From an uncultured Lachnospiraceae bacterium (GTDB lineage: Bacteria > Bacillota > Clostridia > Lachnospirales > Lachnospiraceae): DNA of 64,000 nt. Position 1 is the first letter of the stretch. Every line of letters starts with the position of its first letter. Positions 9,535 to 16,913 of this stretch are shown piece after piece. The position numbers and the translations under genes are program-made. The DNA lies in the NCBI GenBank assembly GCA_944381635.1, contig CALWLY010000001.1:186001-250000 (forward strand), given 5' to 3'. The notes beneath the pieces are model-generated. The model ran no database searches. It saw nothing but the letters and a program-made list of their open reading frames with translations, and was not told the origin of the DNA.

Positions 9535-10493
9535 AAACGACAGTGATTATTCCCAATTATAACGGGATGGAATATCTGGATGCGTGTCTGCAGTCCGTAT
9601 ATCGAAACACCGGCACGCAGCATGCCGTGATTATTGTGGACAATGGTTCCAAAGATGGAAGCCTTGAAATGGCGGAGGAAAAATATCCGTGGGCAAAAGT
9701 GATTGCTTTTCCTGAAAACAGAGGATTTTCCGAAGCTGTTAATGCGGGAATCCGCGCGGCAAAAACACCCTATGTGTTTCTTTTGAACAACGATACCACC
9801 ATAGCGGTGGATTGTATTCACCAGCTGGAACGGCAGCTTGACAAGCATCCGAAAGCATTTTCCGCAGGGGCCAGAATGCTGATGATGGCATATCCCCAAC
9901 TGCTTGACGGGGAAGGGGATCTGTACAGCGCCCTGGGCTGGGCCTACGCTGTGGGAAAAGGGAAAAAAGCTGCGGGAAGAGGCCATGGAAGCAGAAAAGT
10001 TTTCTCCACCTGCGCCGGAGCGGCTCTCTACCGGAGAGAATGGCTGGAACAGATTGGGCTTTTTGATGAAAATCATTTCGCCTACCTGGAAGATGTGGAT
10101 GTGGGATACCGTGCACAGCTTCACGGATGGACCAATATTACAGCGCCGGAAGCTGTAGTTTATCATGCCGGAAGCGCTACCAGCGGAGCCAGGTACAATC
10201 CTTTTAAGGTTCGCCTTTCAGCCAGAAACAATGTGTATCTGATCTTCAAAAATATGCCGCTTTGGCAAAGAATTTTAAATTCGCCGTTCCTTCTGGCAGG
10301 TTTTTTGATAAAATACCTTTTCTTTGTGAAGAAAGGCTTTGGAAAAATTTATGTGAAAGGACTTGGAGAGGGGATCAAACTGTGCCGTTCCCAGGAAGGG
10401 AGAGCGAAAAAAGTGGATGGGAAAGGAATCCCTGTGAAAAACTATGTACGAGTGCAGCTGCAGCTGTGGATAAATATGTTCCGAAGATTCTGA
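9531..10493 (+). CDS. Family 2 glycosyltransferase, membrane-associated
   Basis: The start is a TTG at 9531 that overlaps the upstream stop (TTGA), with AGGAGG at 9515-9520. The 320-residue protein opens directly with the GT2 fold (TVIIPNYNGMEYLDACL at 3-19), has FLLNNDTTI near 82 and LEDVDVGYRAQLHGW near 185, then a hydrophobic helix near 245-265 that may sit in the membrane interface. This is the usual arrangement of rhamnosyltransferase-like GT2 enzymes. Together with the gene at 8137 it reproduces, as two coupled genes, the two-domain order of the protein at 4018. Confidence 0.86.
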   Translation: MKTTVIIPNYNGMEYLDACLQSVYRNTGTQHAVIIVDNGSKDGSLEMAEEKYPWAKVIAFPENRGFSEAVNAGIRAAKTPYVFLLNNDTTIAVDCIHQLERQLDKHPKAFSAGARMLMMAYPQLLDGEGDLYSALGWAYAVGKGKKAAGRGHGSRKVFSTCAGAALYRREWLEQIGLFDENHFAYLEDVDVGYRAQLHGWTNITAPEAVVYHAGSATSGARYNPFKVRLSARNNVYLIFKNMPLWQRILNSPFLLAGFLIKYLFFVKKGFGKIYVKGLGEGIKLCRSQEGRAKKVDGKGIPVKNYVRVQLQLWINMFRRF

Positions 10494-10494
10494 T

Positions 10495-10695
10495 GTTTAT
10501 AAGACTGCATGCCAGGCATGCAGCCTCATAAACGCTGGGTGAGGCTTTCGCAGAGGAAAAGAAAGCCCGATTGCAGGAAGCAATCGGAGCCCGTATGCGC
10601 AAACCGGGCAGAAGCCCTAATTGCTTATACGGTCTTGCCTGTCCAATGTATATGAGACTCAGCATGCCAAGCATGCAGCCTCATATACGCTGGAC
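10495..10695. repeat. Duplicated hairpin pair with compensatory differences
   Basis: Hairpin 1 (10495-10533) has the arms GTTTAT and ATAAAC around a GCATGCC-A-GGCATGC palindrome. Hairpin 2 (10641-10695) repeats the plan with arms GTATATGAG and CTCATATAC around GCATGCCAAGCATGC, plus an outer GTCCA/TGGAC pair. Both are followed by a related sequence (CGCTGG, then GCTTTC). A third hairpin, CGATTGC-AGGAA-GCAATCG, lies between them at 10568-10586. These fill the 288-bp gap that ends the glycosyltransferase operon. There is no clean U-tract, so simple termination is not obvious. Confidence 0.7.
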
Positions 10696-10719
10696 AGAGC
10701 TTTCTTTGTAAATTTTAAG

Positions 10720-10748
10720 TTGTACTTTCGGGGCGAATATTGTATACT
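10720..10748 (+). promoter_or_regulatory. Putative promoter of the sugar transferase gene
   Basis: TTGTAC at 10720 and TATACT at 10743 are separated by 17 bases; the start codon is 33 bases further on. The -35 matches the consensus only in its TTG. Confidence 0.5.
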
Positions 10749-10781
10749 ACACTTTGTATATAGAGAAAAATAGGTGAAACC

Positions 10782-12188
10782 ATGATTAAGGATAACCAAA
10801 AATATTTCAACAGACTGCATATCGTGATCGATGCGTTTGTGATTGCAGGCTCCTATATCCTTTCCTGGTGGCTGAAGTTTGGGAGTCCATTTGCGGATAA
10901 AGATGCGGGAAAACTGAGTACTCAAACTTACTTTTCAGCGCTTTATTTTATCGTACCGGCCTATCTGCTTTTGTATTACATTTTCAAGTTGTATACGCCG
11001 AAGAGGGCGCAGCGGACAGAACGGGAAATTATAAATATATTTAAAGCTAATCTGGTAGGCATACTTTTGTTTCTTGCGGCGCTTTTCCTGATCAAGGAGC
11101 TGCAGGATTTTTCGCGTAGCTTACTGGCGATTTTCTGCGCCGTAAATACGATTCTTACAATTCTTGTAAGGGCGCTTATCAGATATATCTTGCATTTTTT
11201 CCGTAAAAAGGGTTATAATCTCAAGCATATTCTGCTTGTGGGTTATTCCCGTGCCGCAGAGGAGTACATCAATCGTATTGCGGCCAATCCTCAGTGGGGA
11301 TATATGGTTCGGGGAATACTTGACGATAAAGTACCTCGGGGAGCAGTCTATAAAGGGGTCAAGGTGCTTGGCTCTATTGACAATCTTTTATATATTCTTC
11401 CGGAAAACAAACTGGATGAGATTGCCATTACCCTTTCGCTTTCCGATTACGACAGACTGGAAAGCCTGGTGGACTTGTGTGAAAAGTCGGGGGTCCATAC
11501 AAAATTTATTCCGGATTATAACAGTCTGATACCGGGACAGCCTTATACGGAGGATCTGGGCGGTCTTCCGGTTATCAATATCCGTTATGTACCCCTTACC
11601 AATACCATGAATGCGGTTGCAAAACGGATTGTGGATATTGTAGGATCTTTTTGCGGCCTTATTATTACGGCGCCTCTGCTTGTGCTGGTTGCCATTTTGA
11701 TAAAATGTACCAGCAGAGGGCCGGTTTTGTTCTGCCAGGAAAGGGTAGGGCTTCACAATAAGGTGTTCAAAATGTATAAATTCCGCACGATGGAAGTGCA
11801 AAAGCCGTCGGTGGAAAAGACGGGATGGACCACAAGAAATGATCCCCGGGTGACGAAAATAGGGAAAATTCTGCGAAGGACAAGTATTGATGAGCTGCCT
11901 CAGCTTTTCAATATTTTGATCGGCAATATGAGCCTGGTGGGACCGCGTCCCGAACGGCCTCAGTTTGTAGAAAAATTCAAGGAAGAAATTCCCCGTTACA
12001 TGATCAAGCATCAGGTCCGCCCGGGACTTACCGGATGGGCTCAGGTGAACGGATACAGGGGGGATACCTCTATCCGCAAGAGAATAGAATACGATATTTA
12101 TTACATTGAAAACTGGAGCATGGGATTTGATTTGAAAATTCTATTTCTGACTATCTTTAAAGGATTTGTTAATGAAAATGCTTATTAG
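10782..12188 (+). CDS. Undecaprenyl-phosphate sugar phosphotransferase (initiating glycosyltransferase)
   Basis: This polyprenyl-phosphate hexose-1-phosphate transferase (WbaP/WcaJ type) puts the first sugar phosphate on undecaprenyl phosphate at the membrane. The 468-residue protein has four predicted N-terminal membrane helices within residues 5-135, a nucleotide-binding-like domain from about 149 (LLVGYSRAAEEYI), and the C-terminal bacterial sugar transferase domain from about 281. That domain starts with a membrane-inserted helix and contains GPVLFCQERVG, MYKFRTM, SIDELPQL, GNMSLVGPRPE and RPGLTGWAQVNG, all family signatures. GGTGA lies upstream of the ATG. It is immediately followed by the LCP gene. 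It probably starts the polymer that the surrounding glycosyltransferases extend. Confidence 0.92.
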   Translation: MIKDNQKYFNRLHIVIDAFVIAGSYILSWWLKFGSPFADKDAGKLSTQTYFSALYFIVPAYLLLYYIFKLYTPKRAQRTEREIINIFKANLVGILLFLAALFLIKELQDFSRSLLAIFCAVNTILTILVRALIRYILHFFRKKGYNLKHILLVGYSRAAEEYINRIAANPQWGYMVRGILDDKVPRGAVYKGVKVLGSIDNLLYILPENKLDEIAITLSLSDYDRLESLVDLCEKSGVHTKFIPDYNSLIPGQPYTEDLGGLPVINIRYVPLTNTMNAVAKRIVDIVGSFCGLIITAPLLVLVAILIKCTSRGPVLFCQERVGLHNKVFKMYKFRTMEVQKPSVEKTGWTTRNDPRVTKIGKILRRTSIDELPQLFNILIGNMSLVGPRPERPQFVEKFKEEIPRYMIKHQVRPGLTGWAQVNGYRGDTSIRKRIEYDIYYIENWSMGFDLKILFLTIFKGFVNENAY

Positions 12189-12211
12189 TGAGAAGAACAG
12201 GAGAGATGAAG

Positions 12212-13675
12212 ATGGCCTCTAATTCTAATCAGAGACGCAGCGGGAGTACGGGAAGCACAAGAACCGGAAACGCGCGCAGTGACAGCAGGCGTTATGATGA
12301 TGAAAGATACTATGAGCAGGCACGGAGAACTTCCGGCAGACGTTACGAAGACGAGTATGAGGATGATTTTTACGACGAGGAAGAACGTTATTATGAAAGA
12401 AGGAAAAATTCTTCCGCATCGGGACGGACTCGTACAGAGGGAAGTACATCCCGGGCTGCACAGTCTGCAAGAGGCCGTACTTACGAAGAGGACGGATATT
12501 CCAGAGAAAGAAGCCAGAGGACAGCTTCCGGAAGCAGAGCGTCTTCCGCATCCAGAAACGGTTCGGGCCGTTCCTCTGCCTCCAGAAGTTCTGCGGCAAA
12601 AAGGAAAAAAGCGGCAGCCAAAAAAAGAAAACGGATTATTCTCTTTTCTGTGGAAATTGTGGCATTGCTTGTTTTGGCAGTTATCTGCTACAAGATATTT
12701 ACCACAGCCAGCGGCACCCAGAAGATTAACATCAATGAAGAGGAAGTGGTACAAAACTTCAATGACACAGTCAAAGAGAACACAACTATGCAAGGCTATC
12801 GGAACATTGCCCTGTTTGGTGTGGATTCAAGAAACAAACAGCTTGATAAAGGTGCCAGAACCGATACGATCATGATCGCTTCCATCAATCAGGATACGAA
12901 AGACGTCAAACTTGTTTCCGTATACCGCGATACTTATCTCAATCTTGGAAATGATACTTATAATAAATGCAACTCTGCGTATGCAAGAGGCGGCCCGGAG
13001 CAGGCAATTTTGATGCTCAACAGTAACCTGGACATGAATATCACAGATTTTGTCACAGTAAGTTTTGATGCCATGATTGAAGTGATCGATGCCCTTGGGG
13101 GCGTGCAGATTGATGTTCAGGAGGACGAGATCAAGTATCTGAACGACTATCAGGCCAGCATGTTTATGACAGAGGAAGGCGGCCAGCTCAATACAAACTA
13201 CACGCCTGTTACTTCTGCAGGCATGCAGACACTGAACGGACTTCAGGCTACAGCATATTGCCGTATCCGTTATACCAAGGGAGATGACTTCCGCCGTGCG
13301 GAACGTCAGAGAACAGTGCTGATGGCTATGCTTGACAAGGCAAAACAGGCTTCCCCCACTGCATTGCTGGATGCTTTGGACAGAGTGGTGAGCGGAGGCT
13401 ATGTGGCAACATCACTCGGAATAGAAGAGATGACAGAGGTGCTTCAGGATGTGGCAAGCTACAATATCGTGGCAAACGACGGTTTTCCTTTTGAAGGATC
13501 CCGTGACACAGGAACGATCGGTTCCAAGGGAAGCTGCGTTATTCCTGTAGATCTGGAAAAGAATGTAATCGCGCTGCATCAGTTCCTGTTTGAGCAGGAG
13601 GAGTACGCTCCATCTTCACAGGTGCAGGAATACAGCCAGAAGATTGCATCCGATACCGGAAGAAGTGCCAACTGA
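12212..13675 (+). CDS. LytR-CpsA-Psr (LCP) family wall-polymer ligase
   Basis: A GTG at 12188 overlaps the previous stop, but AGGAGA at 12199-12204 lies seven bases before the ATG at 12212, which I prefer (487 residues). LCP enzymes move lipid-linked anionic polymers onto peptidoglycan outside the membrane. Residues 1-135 are a long, probably disordered cytoplasmic tail rich in Arg, Ser, Glu and Tyr; a membrane helix lies near 140-160. The LCP domain follows, with NIALFGVDSR near 198, the DTIMIASI and YRDTYLNL segments, and the Arg-rich GDDFRRAERQR near 357 that binds pyrophosphate in the family. The unusually long charged tail may be a site for phosphorylation or partner binding. The position after the initiating transferase links it to attachment of this locus's polymer. 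Confidence 0.9.
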   Translation: MASNSNQRRSGSTGSTRTGNARSDSRRYDDERYYEQARRTSGRRYEDEYEDDFYDEEERYYERRKNSSASGRTRTEGSTSRAAQSARGRTYEEDGYSRERSQRTASGSRASSASRNGSGRSSASRSSAAKRKKAAAKKRKRIILFSVEIVALLVLAVICYKIFTTASGTQKININEEEVVQNFNDTVKENTTMQGYRNIALFGVDSRNKQLDKGARTDTIMIASINQDTKDVKLVSVYRDTYLNLGNDTYNKCNSAYARGGPEQAILMLNSNLDMNITDFVTVSFDAMIEVIDALGGVQIDVQEDEIKYLNDYQASMFMTEEGGQLNTNYTPVTSAGMQTLNGLQATAYCRIRYTKGDDFRRAERQRTVLMAMLDKAKQASPTALLDALDRVVSGGYVATSLGIEEMTEVLQDVASYNIVANDGFPFEGSRDTGTIGSKGSCVIPVDLEKNVIALHQFLFEQEEYAPSSQVQEYSQKIASDTGRSAN

Positions 13676-13698
13676 TAATCCATAAAGAAACAGAAAGT

Positions 13699-13808
13699 AA
13701 AAAGAAAAACGCTGTAAAAGCCAGTTTGGAATTTTTTCTGACACAAGCGGCAGTTCGTTCGCCATGGCAGAAAAAAGAAGGCAATGGTTTTTCCGGCGTT
13801 TTCTTTTT
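13699..13808. repeat. Nested foldback between LCP and glycosyltransferase genes
   Basis: AAAGAAAAACGC near 13701 pairs with GCGTTTTCTTT near 13797, and inside it TTTTTTCTG (13732) pairs with CAGAAAAAA (13768). The right arm ends in a T-rich stretch, so a terminator function for the LCP gene is possible despite the large loop. Confidence 0.5.
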
Positions 13809-13893
13809 GAACCGAAATATTTTAGTAATGCTGAAATATTTAGTGATTAAGAAATCTTCGTCCATGTTTTAAGTGAAGGAGGCGGAAACGGCA

Positions 13894-14820
13894 ATGATAG
13901 TGGATGTGATCATTCCTTCGTATAAGCCGGGAAAGAAATTCATACAATTGATAGAAAGTCTGGAGAGACAGACAAGACCGGTAAATAAGATTATTGTGAT
14001 GAATACGGAAGAAAAATATTTTGATATGCTGGTCAGTCAGGGACGCTTTCTGGAACTGCACCCCAGGTTGGAGGTGCGTCATCTGTCCATCCGGGAGTTT
14101 GATCATGGAAAAACAAGAAACCGGGGAGTAAAACGTTCTCAGGCAGATATTTTCGTATGCATGACACAGGATGCGGTTCCCGCAGATGAGCATCTGGTGG
14201 AGGAACTGACGGACAGTCTTATGCAGGCAGACAATATTGCCGTGGCTTATGCCAGACAGCTTCCCGATGAAAACTGCGGGATCATCGAAAATTATACGAG
14301 AAAATTCAACTATCCGGAAGAATCCCGGATAAAGGGAAAGGAAGATCTTCCGAAGCTTGGAATCAAGACCTATTTCTGCTCCAACGTGTGCGCAGCTTAC
14401 CGGAGGGATGTTTTTGATACCCTTGGCGGTTTTGTAAATAAAACAGTGTTTAATGAAGATATGATTTATGCGGCAAAAGCGGTCCAGGCAGGATATAAAA
14501 TCGCCTACGCTGCCAAAGCAAGAGTGATTCATTCCCACAATTATACAGCAGCCCAACAGTTTCACCGAAATTTTGACCTGGGTGTATCCCATGCTCAGTA
14601 TCCGGATGTGTTTTCCGGTGTACCGGCGGAATCTGAGGGGATAAAGCTGGTAAAGGACACAGTAAAATACCTTGCAAAGGAAAAACCAGGCCTTATCTTC
14701 CGTCTGTTTACACAGAGCGCAGCCAAATATGCAGGTTACCTTATGGGGAAAAAATATAGAAAACTGCCGGAGTGGTTTGTGAAAAAGTGCAGTACATCGG
14801 CTTATTTCTGGGAGAGATAA
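13894..14820 (+). CDS. Family 2 glycosyltransferase (rhamnosyltransferase-like)
   Basis: The start at ATG 13894 is chosen over a GTG at 13873 because AAGGAGG (13877-13883) sits 10 bases before it and the protein then begins with the GT2 fold (MIVDVIIPSYKPG). The 308-residue enzyme has FDHGKTRNRG near 70, VCMTQDAVP near 88 where the DxD-like motif belongs, and FNEDMIYAAKAVQAGYK near 187. That order is typical of rhamnosyltransferases that extend O-antigen or wall rhamnan, though the sugar is an inference. It is the last gene of the glycan locus and is separated from the LCP gene by about 200 bases containing a foldback. Confidence 0.85.
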   Translation: MIVDVIIPSYKPGKKFIQLIESLERQTRPVNKIIVMNTEEKYFDMLVSQGRFLELHPRLEVRHLSIREFDHGKTRNRGVKRSQADIFVCMTQDAVPADEHLVEELTDSLMQADNIAVAYARQLPDENCGIIENYTRKFNYPEESRIKGKEDLPKLGIKTYFCSNVCAAYRRDVFDTLGGFVNKTVFNEDMIYAAKAVQAGYKIAYAAKARVIHSHNYTAAQQFHRNFDLGVSHAQYPDVFSGVPAESEGIKLVKDTVKYLAKEKPGLIFRLFTQSAAKYAGYLMGKKYRKLPEWFVKKCSTSAYFWER

Positions 14821-14952
14821 GAGTGGAAAAGGAAATTTCTTTTTCATCGTTTTTCTATAGTTTCGTCACAAAAAGAACACAAATCAACGATATACTAAGG
14901 CCATAAAGAAAGGAAACTACCAACCAGCGAGAAAGGAAAAGAGGTTTTAGAT

Positions 14953-16476
14953 ATGTACGATAACAATAATTATTTCCCGAATTCTCCCGATGAAAACAAC
15001 GGCGGAGAAAATACTTATGACCAGAGTGGTTTTTCAAATTCCGGTATGAACCAAACGGAAAACAACTACCAGAGACAAAGCGGCCAGACAGAATATAACA
15101 GCACACAGGGGGCCGATGATCACAGCAGTTATGAAAACAGTCACAGCAGCTACCAGTATCACAATCAGAATTATTACAATGACAGATATCGCGGAGAGCA
15201 TGCTCCTGTCGGCGGTAATGGTAAAAAGCCCCGCAAAGGAATGGGAAAAGGACCTAAGATTGCTATAGCAGCAGTTCTTTTAGTGGCATTTTTCGGAGTG
15301 TGCACCGGATTAAGCTTTGTGGCTGTAAATTCTGTTGCAAGCTCAGCGTCTCAGGAAGCCGCTGTAGAGGAAGAGACCATGACTGCGGAAGAAACTACAC
15401 AAGAGGCAGCAGTTGCAGCAACAGATGAAATTCAGACAGCCTCTGATGCTTCTGCAGTAGTGACAGATGTGAGCGACGTAGTGGAAGCAGTAATGCCCTC
15501 AGCAGTCTCCATCACAAATAACTTTACAAACGTAAGCAGCTTCTTCGGACAGCAGGTTGAGCAGGAAGAGGTGGCAAGCGGATCCGGTATTATCATCGGA
15601 CAAAACGATACAGAGCTGCTGATTGTTACCAACAATCATGTGGTAGAAGATGCAGATACTCTTCAGGTACAGTTTATCGATAACGAAATGGTGGAAGCAC
15701 AGATCAAAGGTACCAACTCATCTATGGACCTGGCAGTCATCGCAGTCCCTCTGGATTCCATCCCGGATTCCACAAAGAGCAGTATCCGTGTGGCAACCAT
15801 GGGTAATTCCGACGAACTGAAAATCGGAGAGCCTGTAATCGCCATCGGCAATGCTTTAGGATATGGCCAGTCAGTGACAACAGGTGTTGTCAGCGCTTTG
15901 AACCGTACTCTGGAAGTAGATGAAACCGGTACAAGCAATGCGCTGATCCAGACGGATGCAGCTATCAACCCCGGTAACTCCGGCGGAGCTCTTTTGAACA
16001 TGAAAGGGGAAGTAATCGGCATCAATTCCAACAAAATCGGCGGAACAGTCGTAGAGGGCATGGGATATGCGATACCGATTTCCTCAGCAGAACCTATTAT
16101 TGATGAGCTGATGACTCAGGAGACAAGAAGCAGAGTCAGCGCGGATGAACAGGGATATCTTGGAATTTCCTGCATCAATGTAACATCCGACGTGTCTCAG
16201 GCATACGGCCTGCCTCAGGGAATCTTTGTAGCACAGGTTTATGCAGGCACAGGCGCAGCACAGTCCGGCCTTCAGAAAGGGGATATCATCACGGAAATCG
16301 CAGGAAATACCGTAGTAAACCAGGAAGACCTTCTTGGAGTGCTGGAGTATTACAAAGCCGGTGAGACGGTAGACGTTACCGTTATGCGCGGAACAGTAAA
16401 CGGTTATGAAGAAGTACAGCTTCAGATTACGCTTTGCTCTCAGGATGATATGACTGAAATTTCCATGCGTCAGTAA
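14953..16476 (+). CDS. HtrA/DegP-type serine protease with PDZ domain
   Basis: This is a membrane-anchored quality-control protease acting on misfolded exported proteins. The 507-residue chain has an Asn/Gln/Ser/Tyr-rich cytoplasmic N-terminus (about 1-95), a single membrane helix near 102-123, an Ala/Glu/Thr-rich linker, the trypsin-like domain with the full triad (His229 in NNHVVED, Asp259 in SMDLAVI, Ser343 in NPGNSGGALL), and a PDZ domain from about 400. AAAGGAAAAGAGG precedes the ATG. A TATACT -10 at 14891 suggests its own promoter, without a convincing -35. A strong terminator follows. Family membership is certain; which of htrA, htrB or yyxA it corresponds to is not. Confidence 0.93.
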   Translation: MYDNNNYFPNSPDENNGGENTYDQSGFSNSGMNQTENNYQRQSGQTEYNSTQGADDHSSYENSHSSYQYHNQNYYNDRYRGEHAPVGGNGKKPRKGMGKGPKIAIAAVLLVAFFGVCTGLSFVAVNSVASSASQEAAVEEETMTAEETTQEAAVAATDEIQTASDASAVVTDVSDVVEAVMPSAVSITNNFTNVSSFFGQQVEQEEVASGSGIIIGQNDTELLIVTNNHVVEDADTLQVQFIDNEMVEAQIKGTNSSMDLAVIAVPLDSIPDSTKSSIRVATMGNSDELKIGEPVIAIGNALGYGQSVTTGVVSALNRTLEVDETGTSNALIQTDAAINPGNSGGALLNMKGEVIGINSNKIGGTVVEGMGYAIPISSAEPIIDELMTQETRSRVSADEQGYLGISCINVTSDVSQAYGLPQGIFVAQVYAGTGAAQSGLQKGDIITEIAGNTVVNQEDLLGVLEYYKAGETVDVTVMRGTVNGYEEVQLQITLCSQDDMTEISMRQ

Positions 16477-16504
16477 AAAATAGAATCAGAGGAAAAAGGA
16501 TATG

Positions 16505-16545
16505 CCTCAAAAGCCAGAAACCAGGTTCCGGCTTTTGAGGTTTTT
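16505..16545 (+). terminator. Rho-independent terminator after the HtrA gene
   Basis: CCTCAAAAGCC pairs perfectly with GGCTTTTGAGG across a 14-base loop, followed by TTTTT. Confidence 0.92.
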
Positions 16546-16585
16546 ATATGACAGGGAATAAGAAACCGTTCTATGGCGGAGAAAA

Positions 16586-16744
16586 CACAGTTGAGGCGCG
16601 CCATTCGGAAAACCGCACTGGCGTGCTAAGCGCGGCTGCGCCGCAGTTTTCCTCATAAGCGGGCGCTCAGCTCATAGAGCAGCCCAACAGAAAAAGCATG
16701 CAAGCATGATTTTTTCTTTTAGACCGCTCTACGGCTCAACTGTG
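16586..16744. repeat. 159-bp element with perfect 10-bp terminal inverted repeats
   Basis: CACAGTTGAG at 16586 and CTCAACTGTG ending at 16744 are exact inverted copies. Inside, GGAAAAC and GTTTTCC frame a GC-rich hairpin. It has no coding potential and lies between the HtrA terminator and the clpX promoter. It fits a MITE-like element; a clear target duplication beyond AAA was not seen. The rest of the 437-bp gap holds the HtrA terminator, the clpX promoter and its leader. Confidence 0.65.
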
Positions 16745-16767
16745 AAATTAGTTTATAGAAAGTTCAC

Positions 16768-16796
16768 TTGTGCGTCATTTGTGCATGCTTTATAAT
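16768..16796 (+). promoter_or_regulatory. Promoter of the clpX-like gene
   Basis: TTGTGC and TATAAT are spaced by 17 bases, about 118 bases upstream of the start codon. Confidence 0.7.
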
Positions 16797-16913
16797 GTAA
16801 AATAGCTGATAGTTGCTGGCAGTATGCCGGAAAGAAAGCTTTTGGTTAAAAGGGATTGCACAGGGATGCCTGGAGAAAAGAGAAGCATTGAGAGCTTTTA
16901 AGAAGGAGGAAAT

